Source of the DNA: Diadophis punctatus similis
Taxonomy: Eukaryota > Chordata > Lepidosauria > Squamata > Dipsadidae
DNA: 64,000 nt
Assembly: GCA_023053685.1 (NCBI GenBank)
Contig: JALIGW010000001.1
Location: 50,852,359-50,916,358 of the forward strand
Direction: 5' to 3'
Shown: in pieces, positions 46,306 through 57,835 of the stretch
Layout of the letters: each line of letters begins with the position of its first letter
How positions within the stretch are numbered: position 1 is the stretch's first letter
Notes under the pieces: model-generated
What the model saw: only the letters and a program-made list of their open reading frames with translations
Databases searched by the model: none
Told to the model about the DNA's origin: nothing
Made by a program: the position numbers and the translations under genes

Positions 46306-46699
46306 CATTAATTGTATAATGGGAGTAATTATCTGTTCGTTCTTAATATCTCTTTGGAAAATAACCTTTGTTTTAAATAGAATTAAAAAAAAGAATAAAA
46401 GGATTATAATAAGACTAAAAAGTAATAAAATAACTACAGAGTACTGTTGATGTACCTTCTAAAATACAGAATTGAATATATATAGACATGCTGCATTTCT
46501 AAATAAATTTTAACTATAAATACAAATATTAAACATATTTAACCATTTTATCAGGTGGAGTGTTTCAAGGTGCATTTTTAAAACATGAACAATAGTTCTG
46601 CCCTTTAATCATAAAAGGCATGATATAATCCCAGCCATTTTATTTTATTCTTCTTTTCCCAATCCTCTCCAAAAAATAGAAATTGTTTCCAAAGGTTGC

Positions 46700-46985
46700 T
46701 TTAAGCAACTCCTTCTCCTCCTTCTCCTTCTCCTTCTCCTTCTCCTTCTCCTTCTCCTTTCCTTTCCCCTTCCCCTTCCCCTCCTCCTCCTCCTCCTCCT
46801 CCTCCTCCTCCTCCTCCTCCTCCTCCTCCTCCTCTTCTTCTTCTTCTTCTTCTTCTTCTTCTTCTTCTTCTTCTTCTTCTTCTTCTTCTTCTTCTTCTTC
46901 TTCTTCTTCTTCTTCTTCTTCATCCTCCTCCTCCTATCCTCCTCCTCCCTCCCTCCCTCCCTTCCTCCTTCTTCCTTCTTCCTTC
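46700..46985. repeat. Polypyrimidine tract: (CTTCTC)n, (CCT)n, (CTT)n
   Basis: Nearly 290 bp almost free of purines on the plus strand. On the sense (minus) strand it includes about 29 GAA units (46833-46920) flanked by GGA units. Open frames of poly-Ser, poly-Lys and poly-Arg are artefacts. Confidence 0.97.
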
Positions 46986-48729
46986 TTTGCCATATTTTGT
47001 TACAAATAATTTGTATGCCTAGGATGGTGGGGTTGTGATGGCTTGAAATAAGAGGTCTCAATCGATTACTGCAAGTTGCCCACTTTGATTCTAGATGAAT
47101 GTAGGCTACAAATGTAGAACTTTTAAGTTACAATTTTGGATAGGATTTAAGTGAAATGTCTCATGCAGGTTGTTAAATTAGGTAAAAAATCTTAAGAAAA
47201 AGTGTTTCTAGTCTATTCGACAGAAACACTGAAGGACCTTCACTGAGTTTTTGTATTCTATATTGCAGTTATAAATAAGGATTCTAGCTACAGCTGGCAA
47301 TACACAAGACCATATAAAAAGATGGGAGGGTGGCTGAACAGGATATATCAAATTAGTAGAGAAACTCCAGCATTAGTGAATGTTAAAATTATCAAATTTT
47401 ACTAGAATTATAACTTAATAGTATTAGGGAATCGGGAGGGAAATAGCTAAAGATAGAAAGGTAAGCAATACTTCTCTTTCAGGAGAATTAAGACAAGCAA
47501 ACAAAATAATCAAAACTTGGGCTCAATTAATTTTAGCAAGCTATTCTAACAAATTCCTCTTAAAACATTTATAATAAAGAGCTATACTTTACTATTTAAT
47601 TTAAAATGTGCATATAGGTCTTGGATGCTAATACATTCAAAATATTATAATAAAACAAAATGGCAAGGTAAATACATATCATAGAATGTCTTATATATCA
47701 GGGCTTTTTTCATATTTGCTGGTTCATTTATTATTCATTTCAGTTCAAATCACAGTCCACTGGACAATGGGATGGAAGATCTTTAATAACTTTCAATGCT
47801 AATTTAATTCTACTTAAATACACATAGTCTACTGAATGCCACATGCTTTTCAGCATGATTTTATGTGTAAATCAAGATAATATGCTTTCAGGTCATTAAG
47901 TAAAAGGAAGCATGAACTAAAACCTATTTAATCAATGAGGTATTGCTTTTAAAGTACCACAAGGTCATAAAAAAGATCATTTCAAAGCAATACATTTCCC
48001 AACTGTAATCAACAACAAATGATGAAAGAAACTACATTATATGATAATTACCAGAATAAACTGGCATAACCATATGATTACATTACCTTGGATACTCTAC
48101 CTTTTCCTTTGGCACCCACTATTTTGTGGCTCACTAAATTAAAATATATTCTTCTCCACCACGGTACACTGATAGAAATATCAAATTGCTTTTTTTATTC
48201 AAATAAACCATTGAAAGCAGTACGAACTGAACCTAGTGATTGCACAATGCTTTTTTAAAATTTTGTGTACAAAACATTTCACATATATCTATCACAATCC
48301 TCTATATTAAAATAGTACTACTGTCTCAAGGATAGCAGCTCTAATATAGTATATTTAAGGATAAAAGAATGAATGCGGATTCATCTAATAAAGTCATGCA
48401 TGGAATCACATTTGAAGTTGATTCTCTTTGCTACATGTTCTGAATTACTGTACAATAAAATAGCATCCATGACTATTTTAGAGAATACTGCCTTATATTG
48501 GAAATAAGAAGCAGGTTTTCATGACATATTAATCTATACTAATCTCCTAGAATTAGCTGTGAAAATTTATTATAAGCATCAACATAACTGTTGATGAAAG
48601 TATAGTTATGTTTCTCTTTGTTCTACCTCCAGCCTATTTAGTGTCTTCTAGAGGCAAGTGATAGCACAGCTCTACTCCATGTATTTTTGAATAGCAGTTG
48701 TAAATGGTCATTAAGAGAGAGCATATTCC

Positions 48730-48821
48730 ACAAGTCTTCAAACTTGGCAACTTTAAGACTTGTGGACTTCAACTCCCAGAATTCTGGCTGGAGCTGGCTG
48801 GAGAATTCTGGGAGTTCTGGC
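48730..48821. mobile_element. Truncated palindromic MITE beside a USH2A splice donor
   Basis: ACAAGTCTTCAAACTTGGCA ACTTTAAGACTTGTGGACTT CAACTCCCAGAATTC, then a loop GGCTGGAGCTGGCTGGAG, then GAATTCTGGGAGTTC. The right arm is truncated, and the remnant ends about 22 bp from the donor of the exon at 48849. Confidence 0.75.
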
Positions 48822-48848
48822 ATATACAAAGAGTTTTATTGTACTTAC

Positions 48849-49028
48849 CACCAGCAGGCAGGGCAATTTCTACAGGATCACTGATCACATAACCTTGGCT
48901 ATTAGAAGCATTCACTTCCACTGTGTAGTTTGAAAATGGAATTAGTCCTCCAATGGACACCCAGACATTTGCTTCTTTGCCGGTATGTAAAATTTGTGTG
49001 CAATTTAAAATACTGTAATTGCCATTAG
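48849..49028 (-). CDS. USH2A: USH2A exon (most upstream in window): end of an FnIII domain
   Basis: Internal coding exon of usherin, the very large laminin/FnIII extracellular protein of photoreceptor periciliary membrane and hair-cell ankle links. On the minus strand a pyrimidine tract ending in CAG (49029-49031) precedes the exon and a GTAAGT donor (48843-48848) follows it. The exon starts with two bases of a split codon and ends with one. It encodes the second half of an FnIII domain, with the typical IPFSNYTVEVNASNSQG stretch (F-G strands) and N-glycosylation sequons NYS, NCT, NYT and NAS. The terminal G joins the CT of the next exon to give Ala, continuing into APDGMLPPRL, an order that matches my recollection of mammalian usherin. 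No exon upstream of this one was found in the remaining 15 kb of the window. Confidence 0.93.
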
Positions 49029-52018
49029 CTGAAAGAGAAAGAAGGAAACTGTGAGATCTTCAACTGTTACAACTTGAACATTTCTGACGATAATAGGTTT
49101 ATTCCAGTAAAGCCAGCACATTGTTGGTTGAAAAATTACATGATTATTGTTTGGTGTTTTAGTCACCACAATTCAATATCATATTGTTGACAAGCTTAAG
49201 GTGGAATGAGACCAGGATTCCCCAACTTTGCACCTGTAATTTTGAGAATGTGGTGTGGATGCTTTCACAAAATAGCTGCCATGGAAGAGAGGGATCACCA
49301 GTTAGTCTCCTTCACCCTCCTCACTTCCTACTGAACTACCCCTTTCTCTTTCTACTTATGCTATTTACTTTTGGAATTTTTTTCCCCAAGCAGTTAATGG
49401 AAATCACCCACATTTCTTTAATTTTTAAGTAAACAATACATCCCATTTGGCATTTTGGAAATAAAAGGTGCTGGAGGGTTGTAATAGATCAGCAGTGTAA
49501 CCCTCTTCTTTTTTTGAACAAATACTCAGGCACAAGTAACATTAGCCTGACACCTTGATCAGGAATAATACATTGGCTTAGAAACTGCAAGAAATAAATA
49601 TTAGATGGGTCAGAGTCTAATTATTTATGTTCTTCCACTACTGATTAAATTAAAGGGAATGTCTTCCAGAATTGCTAAGGCATTCAAATACCTACTTCAC
49701 TATCAAATCAAAATAAGTCAGGAAATGGGTTATCCCAATTTTTTCTTTCATCCCAACAAATTAAATTATTGTTATCCTTGTCATGATTACTATCCTTGCT
49801 TAACAAGTTCATCTTAGTTATTAGAAGAACAAAGATAGTTGTACAATTGCTTTTCTCGAACCTCCTTCATTGCTTTTCTTGAACCTCCTTCATTTCTCAT
49901 GTACATGTAAAAACTTTTTTTTAATTCCATGTTAAAGTGTTGAAGAATTCAACCTAGGTTCCATACATGATATGGTAAAAACTCTGAACCCTCTGTTTCT
50001 GTTGGCTTTCAGGGCTCATATCCTGAGACATTTAAGGGAAGACAAATGGGCAAGAGGATTTAAAAATAGGGAAATCAAAGAATTGGGGGGAGACTGCTAC
50101 CAGAGAATGCTCAAAGGATTAATACCCAGATCCTGAAAGAGACTCAGAGAAAGAAGAAAACAAATTCTGGTTGATTTACAGACAAATCAACTGAAAAGAC
50201 AAAAAGCTTCTCTGTTTAGGGTGGGGATGGAGGTGGAGTGCTGTTTTCATAGTTTTAATGTATTTTTTTCCTGTTTTGTATTTTATAATTTTTCTATTTC
50301 TATCTGCGAAACTTGTGCAGCTACTTTTTTTTTTTACAGTAGAACCAACATTCTAGAGATAGGGAGGAGTGTCTCCTGCTAGAGACTGCTAGATAGGGTG
50401 GGTTTTATCTCTAGCTCCTCAATATCCCATTAATTAATTAATTAATTTTTGATTGTAAGCCTCCCAAACATATCCTGTGGTATGATGAACGCTCAATAAA
50501 TGTATGATGGACGGTCAATAAATCTTATAAATAAATAAAATAATTTAATAAAATCACTGTATTTTTCCAACTATCTACTATTAGTGGATAGTATCTCAAA
50601 TCATTGCTTAATCTACTATTAAGTACCTATGCCCAACTTTTGTTGAAGTGCAGTGAATGCATTTTCCATGTCACTTTGGGATATCTCTCTGCATGATATA
50701 CATACATGACTCTTTGCACATGGATGTGAAGCAAAATATGAAAATGTGCTAAGACATCTAAAACTATTACTTTAGATGCACGTGCTGATATCGTGCAAGT
50801 AATCATAGGCACAACAGTTTCATCCATTTCTTTCCTTAAAATAAGTTTTTATTTTCCTTTACATGTTCCATCTATAAAACCCATTTCCAGCTACATAACA
50901 AATATTAGTTTTTATATTTCAAAATGCTACTGAGGCAAAAAAAAAGCTTCAAGCTAAGCAACACTTTGTTCTGTTGCCTCGATAACAACATTAATACACA
51001 GTAATTATATAATTAGTTGTAACATTAAGTTCTAGTTATAGCAGCATGATTACTTGGCAATTATGAGAAGTATATAATTACTCAATAATTATGAGAAGTA
51101 TGTAATTACATAACCGTTTTATTCAGCTGCCCCCCCTCCTCCAATGAACTTGCATATTTATAATGAGTTTGGTGATGCAGAAGTTCAAATTGCTCACTAA
51201 GTCAAATTTAAACAAAGGAGATGGTGGCAGATCTCCTAGCAAGAATTATAGGCAGAACAAAGGTTTCTCATCCAAGCAGCTTACAATCCTGGCAACTAAA
51301 GTATTAGGGAAATTTCTTTCCCCCTTTAAAAATTCAAGTTCTCAAATTACTCATGCTGGAAGTGACACAGTATGCCATTTTGCCACTTTTCACTGCATAA
51401 ACCTGACTTTCAGTGGGCTGGAAAATGCAGCCACATTGGTTCAGCCTGAAAGAAAGTGTGATACTGATAAGCATTTCATATAAGTGAGTGGTGCATTCAT
51501 TTTTCCATTTTTTTCAAATGTTTCCTCTTCTACCTGAATCCTAAATTCTACACTTTGGCATCAGGATCATGCTCTTGCCTATAACGGCAATAATTTAAGA
51601 TACTGGTAAATTTCAAGTGTTCTTGTTACCTTCCTCCATAATGTTTTACACCAAGACAATGTAGAGTTTGTTTTATCCTTTCCTTCCTGGTCATACGTTT
51701 TAATCAACAGAATAAATAATTTATCAACTCCATTCAACAAAGACACTTTGAACTTGCCAGTTAGCCAATGACATCTTCAGGGACCTGACTAATAGGGAGG
51801 TGACAATAATATTTATGTTGCTAATTTTACTCATGCAAGCACTTCCATTCTATAGAATAAAAGATTTTCATTCTTACAGCTTGTTCGCAGTGGTAATCTC
51901 TTGAATGAAGGAGGATGGTGTTTGATATCTGCCAAGCTTCCTCTTTACAAAGGAGTTCTGAACATTAAAAAGGAAGAAATGGCTTACCACTTTAGCTAAA
52001 AATGTTCTGAACAAATTA

Positions 52019-52379
52019 CAGATTACAGATTATTAGAGTTGGAAGGGACCTTGTAGGTTATCTAGTCCAACCCCCCACTCAAGCAGGAGTCCCTACACCA
52101 TTTCGGACAAATGGCAGTCCAATCTCCCTTTGAAAGTCTCAAGTGTTGGAGCTCTCACAACCTCCGCAGGCAAGCTGTTCCACTGGTTGATCGCTCTCAC
52201 CGTCAGAAAGTTTCTCCTTATTTCCAGGTTGAATCTCTCCTTGATCAGTTTTCATCCATTATTCCTTGTCTGGCCTTCTGGTGCCTTGGAAAACAGCCTG
52301 ACCCCCTCCTCTCTGTGGCAGCCCCTCAAATATTGGAACACTGCTATCATGTCTCCCCTGGTCCTTTTCTTCGCTAGAT
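52019..52379 (-). mobile_element. CR1 LINE 3' end, reverse orientation
   Basis: TTAGAGTTGGAAGGGACCTT GTAGGTTATCTAGTCCAACC is the reverse of the CR1 3' UTR; upstream on the minus strand are decayed codons for the FLTVRAINQWNSLPAEVVRA region and GDMIAVFQYLRG. It resembles the 36018 subfamily and is 5'-truncated. Confidence 0.88.
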
Positions 52380-55279
52380 TAGAAAGAGGCATAGGAGCAT
52401 GATGAGGATTTATTTATTTATTTATTTTAAAAAGGAGAGCTGTCCATAGTCTCTGTGCCAAAAGGTGAGCCAGTTACAAATGTTAAGCATGAAAAAGTTA
52501 GTGCACAGTGTTGATTCTCCTTGATCTTTGTCACTTTTTCTTAATTACAGAATCATTTTAACCCTTCTGAAAACCTTTCGGAAAAAGTTCAGCCCATCTG
52601 ACTGAAGTTATTCTTTCAAAATGAAGTCCAAGAAACCCTTTGGGCTGGCTACTCCCTTTGGCAGCTTAGGCCAACCTCCCATTGTGCTCACTAAGATCAG
52701 GTTGTGGAAGTAGCACTGACAAGTAAATGCCACTGAGAGCAATCAAGCAAGAAGATGAAGGCAGATTTTCCATTCCTTCGACTGCTTATAACCTGTGTAT
52801 CAAGCAATTCCTTCTTTCTTCCTTTAAAAAAAATACTTTTATCTCATAGACTCACAGTTCCTGCTGAGAAGAGGGAGGTGAAAAATAAATGACCTCTTGA
52901 CTCAAGTATATTTAGGGGCTTGTTCTACACAAAGAGATTCACAAAGGAGATATATTATAGTCCTGAAAAGTCTGCAGGCTATCATATCCCCTGCTGTGTG
53001 AGTAAAGGAGGGAAGCACACAAGTCATAGATAGCTATGAAATACTTGTACCAGGGTTTCTTTTTAAAAGAAATAATACTAATCTGTAGTTTTTTAAAAAT
53101 ATAATTCAAAGCACAATTTTAGCTGCCTTTTTAGAAAAACATGAACTTGCATCGACAGTAATTGGCAGATGGGACTTGGGTGAAAAAGGATCAATAGAGG
53201 TTAAATGCAATAAATTAGGAGATTAAAATATTTTACACAGAAAGATGGCACATGAACAACTGCTCTATTTAAAGATTAAAAATACCGGTAGCACAAAAAT
53301 GACTGAATAGCTTTAATAGCTTTAAATATAAACATTGGTTAACAGATAAATTTGTTCTTTCTCATGAATTAAAATCTTGCTTTGGACTGTAGACAGTTTT
53401 GTTTTAATAAGAAATCATCTTACATTGCATAATAATCAAATACTAGGTAGATGATTTCATCAAATGAAAAGAGCGCTTTCATTTCCAGGTGTAAATATAG
53501 AAGTAGATTCTTAAAGACAATGAATGTAATTGGAATTTTAAGAAATAACTAATCCTAAATTAGTTGAGGAAGCACAGACAACATGTTACTGGTGCCTTGA
53601 TCTCTACAACCTATTCTAGTTTTGAATCCTGGGTTCAAAAATAGACTCCCTTCAAGTTAAAACTTTTCTTTTTTAGCCATAAACATTGAAATGGAGCCAT
53701 AAACATTGAAAAGGAGCTCCTGAGGAACATTTGGAGAATCACAGTTCATAAATGCCTATCTGATTATTGCTATTGGTAATATGGAGCATGTACTGGAGAA
53801 TTCCATGCCTTATCTTGAAATGGCTCTTTGTGATTTCCAATTTGTTTTTGTACCCATATGCCACATTGGCTGTAAAAATATCCATCAGTATATCCAATTT
53901 CCCTTGTAAAGTAAGCTGTCATGGTGCTTGCTATATGCTATCAGTGACTAAGGATGAAAGTATAAGAAAATGATTTGGGGGAAAAGCTCCAAACAGCTTG
54001 TTATTTTTATTTTTTTCTTCAGTACCCATGTACCATACGTATAAAATTCTTTCAGACTGGTAGGCTAAATTATTTCTGTTCTGGGGCCATCATCCTGTGG
54101 GATTCGCTAGACTGAAATAACATAAATGGGTATCCTTTTCCATTCTTCTTATAATCATTGTCACAAGAATTTAAATGCCTCATATATTGCTGTAATTTTT
54201 CCCTCTGCAGGCTCTACTATTTTGACCTTTTCAATATTCTGTAATTTGACTGGCTGGCCATTTCAGATTCTTTCCTTTTTACAGCCTTATTAACTTATGG
54301 GAAAGAGGTGAAATGGGTGACCAGTCAGAATACATAATATTACAGAGGTCAAGTAGTACAATAGAGTGCTAAGCAGACAAGCAATGCCACCTATTAGGCA
54401 TTAGCAGTCCAATTTCCTCTTCTTGTTGCAAAGTCTGTTAACAAGAATAAAAGATGACATAGCATCAAGTCATTCATGGCAAAGACAGTAATTGAAAATG
54501 AAATAAAAATAAACCAAATCCATCCCTTTTCTCTTTTCTGTTCACTAACTGGTCTCATCTGCTCATAAAAGAAAATTCTTAAATGGCAGTAGCCATCCAA
54601 TTAACTGAATTTACAGCAATCTCATTCTTCCCATTGGCCTCAACTTATCTTAGCAACATGCCACATTGCTGAAGAATATATGGAAAGACCATTTTTTTTA
54701 AAAAAGAACAAATGTAGTTTTGTTAGCTGGGATCGGATGGAAAATATAAATCCATGTCCATATGACAGTAATATATGTATTAGGCTAAGTTGAGACCACA
54801 AGTATAAAGTTCAAGATTCTAGTTTTAAAGAATTATTAATGAGAGAAGATGGCAGTTAAACAAAAAAGCACAAAACAAAACAAAACAAAAGCAGTCTCCT
54901 GACTGGTTGGCAAACCATGAATCTGCATTTTGTTAAAGTCATGATGCAACATGGAAGGAGACCAGAAATATTTTAAATTACACTTCTCAAATTCTCTAAT
55001 GGTTTTGGGTTTCTTTACCTAGCCCTATAAAAGCACCTAATTTGAATATCTGCCATGTATTCCATCTTTCCATTTAGATGGCTCCCCCCCTCTCCCTCTT
55101 CCCCCTCTCCCCTCTCTCCTATTTAGAAACAGGAACATGCCTTTCTTCTGCCATATTCTTTACCTCCTTTTATTGAAGAAGTCATATAATTATGTTTCTA
55201 GAAAACTGATCAAATAGCTGAGGGAGATTTTATTGGAGGATTTAAGCGGGAAGTTTACAGTATATCTATATCTATCTAT

Positions 55280-56072
55280 AGTCAGAACGGGTTCGCAATT
55301 TGGGTGTTCTCCTAGATCCACAGCTAAAATTGGAGCAACATCTTTCAGCTGTGGCTAGGGGGACCTTTGCACAGATCCGTCTTGTGCACCAATTGCGGCC
55401 CTACCTGGAGAGGGAGGCTTTGCTCACAGTCACTCATGCCCTTGTCACCTCACGGCTCGACTACTGTAACACGCTCTACATGGGGCTACCCTCAAAGAGC
55501 ATCCGGAGACTGCAATTGGTACAGAATGCAGCTGCGCGAGCTGTGGTGGGTGTGCCAAGATACACCCACGTAACACCTATCCTCCGCCAGCTGCATTGGT
55601 TGCCTATTAGTCTCTGGTCGCAATTTAAGGTGTTGGTTTTGACCTTTAAAGCCCTACATGGCACAGGGCCAGGTTACCTTCAGGACCGCATCCTACCACA
55701 TACCTCCCTACGACCAGTTAGGTCCCACAGAGTGGGCCTCCTCCGGGTCCCATCAGCCAAACAATGTCGGTTGGTGGGCCCACGGGGGAGAGCCTTCTCT
55801 GTGGGAGCCCCATCCCTCTGGAACCAACTCCCACCAGAGATCCGGACTATCCCCACTCTACTGGCCTTCCGCAAAGCCGTAAAAACATGGCTCTTCCGGC
55901 AGGCGGGGTGAAGATTGGACTCCCCCAGGAATGAATGTTCTTTTTAAAATTATGACATGTTTTTAAATTTTGTATTTTATACATTGTTCTTATTCTTGTT
56001 GTATGCCGCCCTGAGTCCTACGGGATTGGGCGTCTTATAAGAACTTTTAATTAAATTAAATTAAATTAAATT
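55280..56072 (+). mobile_element. L2 LINE 3' end with open ORF2 C-terminus
   Basis: An open 203-codon stretch (55300-55911) reads MGVLLDPQLKLEQHLSAVAR ... LVHQLRPYLEREALLTVTHA LVTSRLDYCNTLYMGLP ... LQLVQNAAARAVVGV ... LHWLPI ... FKVLVLTFKALHGTGPGYLQ ... RGRAFSVGAPSLWNQLPPEI, the classic L2 ORF2 C-terminus, with the natural stop. The 3' UTR ends GTATGCCGCCCTGAGTCCTA CGGGATTGGGCG plus (ATTAA)n. It is 5'-truncated, without RT catalytic motifs, but intact where present, so probably fairly young. Confidence 0.93.
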
Positions 56073-56159
56073 AGTCAGTATTTACATTTGTATAGAGACA
56101 AGTCTTTACTGGTGTTTTGAATATTTTCCTCATGCAAGATATTTCTTACAAAAATACTC

Positions 56160-56225
56160 ATACTCACTATGTCCCCAGGGAGTAGGGCAGCATATAAGAA
56201 CAGCAAAATAAAATAAATAAATAAA
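56160..56225 (+). mobile_element. LINE tail fragment, CCCCAGGGAGTAGGGCAGCA
   Basis: TGTCCCCAGGGAGTAGGGCA GCATATAAGAACAGCAAAAT AAAATAAATAAATA resembles an L2-type 3' end. The same tail is found inside the SINE at 62740-62808. Confidence 0.6.
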
Positions 56226-56255
56226 TAATAAATCTTCAGCAATTCAGCAATAAAG

Positions 56256-56440
56256 GGGCGTGCATAAGCGCACAATCGTGCCTACCGTTCCTGTCCTGAT
56301 GTACCCATATATTAATACCTCTTTTACTCTTATTCATGCTTGTACTATTACATATATATTCAATCATGTTTTACTGTTTATACTTTGCTTATAATCATAT
56401 ATGCTCGACAAATAAAATGAATAAATAAATAAAATAAATT
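56256..56440 (+). mobile_element. LINE 3' UTR fragment (same unnamed family as 29556)
   Basis: GGGGCGTGCATAAGCGCACA ATCGTGCCTACCG, a T-rich middle and GACAAATAAAATGAATAAAT at the end. Confidence 0.6.
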
Positions 56441-57739
56441 CATTCTAGTTGCTGAAATAGTTATTGTGAGATAATTGAGTTGCTTGGTAATATTTTCTTT
56501 TTCAGGTTCAACATCTATAGAATGAGTTGCAGGACCACATGTCCCCTTGGCTGCAAGTTTAAGGTCTCTGACAGAAATTGTGTATGTTCAGTTGAACTGA
56601 AGTTGACCAGCTGCTGGCCCACCTTTCTTAAGCCTAGCAAAATGTGGGGAAGTAATTGAAACTGACAAATATAGAAAAAGGGGTGTTATCTTTTGCAAAT
56701 GATACTATATTCTTGTTGGAAGCCTAGGGGAAACTTGGTGTCAAAGACTATATTTTAATGGTGTTGAAGTAAGTGGGGGAAATACTTCTTTTATACCAGC
56801 CTAGCTAATGATATTGTAAGTAGTCTGAGAATGAAGTAAAGATAACATCTTAGGATGAAGGAGGTAAAGTGTGGTTGAAAGGAATGATTGTACTGTAGTT
56901 GTAGTTGCTAGGCAGAGCTTAGGACTTCTTTGACATTGTCAGGGCATGAGGGAACTTCCATTAATTTCAGAGCAAAATTAATCGCTGTTATCCACTTAAG
57001 ATAGAAGTGATGTCATCTTTTGACTTAAAGTAGTTTTGCCAATCCAAAACATGCTGATAATGCAGAATACCCATATAATGTCTCAAATGATGCTTCTTGC
57101 CATACCTGAGAGTTTTTGTGAACTTTCCTGAAGTATCTAGGAACATTGTGGTTGTTGAAAGTGGACATTAATTTTAAATAACATTAATTTTCCTAATCCA
57201 TTATTGTACAATTATTTATTTACTAAAATTTATTGGCTGCCCAACTCCCTCATTTAATGATGAAGCCAGGCTGACAGCTCTTTCTTCCCATTCATGTTGA
57301 TATGACCCTACTATTATAGTCCTTCTATTTGTGTGATTTGCATGACATATTTCAAAACCAACTTTTCTCAGGGTAATAGACTAATAGACTAAAACTATAA
57401 AAGCTTTAAATATTTCCAATTAACAACATGTGAAAAAACAACAACAGCAGTGCATTGATTGAAGTGCCTGTCAAAATAACTAATGTGAGAAGCCAATGAA
57501 ATCAGAGCTGGGTAGGGCTTTCCAGAGACTATTGACTATTTGTTTCCTAGAATCCAAACGCAGCAAACAGAAGTTCCAGTCAGTTCTTTTGTTATATTAT
57601 TTTGTAATTAATGAAGCTACGTCTGATCAGAATCTTTAACATTTTACACAGTTTCTCATTCTTTCTCTTCTCAGCCAAAGAATATAGAATACCTGTCCTT
57701 TAATTCTCCACTCCTTTTTGCTACGAGTGATTTCCCATA

Positions 57740-57835
57740 AACAAACAAACAAACAAACAGTAAATAAATAAAACAAATAAAGTTAAATAAATAAAAATAC
57801 AGTAAATAAATAAAACAAATAAAGTAAATAAATCA
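57740..57835. repeat. (AAAC)n and (AAATAAA)n A-rich repeat
   Basis: Five AAAC units and then alternating AAATAAA / AAACAAA words; simple-sequence expansion. Confidence 0.9.

Noticed and set aside
46645..47061. Open frames of poly-Ser and poly-Lys/Arg
   Set aside because: Pure translation of the CTT/CCT simple repeat.
50627..50827. Candidate upstream USH2A exon on the minus strand
   Set aside because: The translated sequence has no FnIII motifs and no credible acceptor/donor pair.
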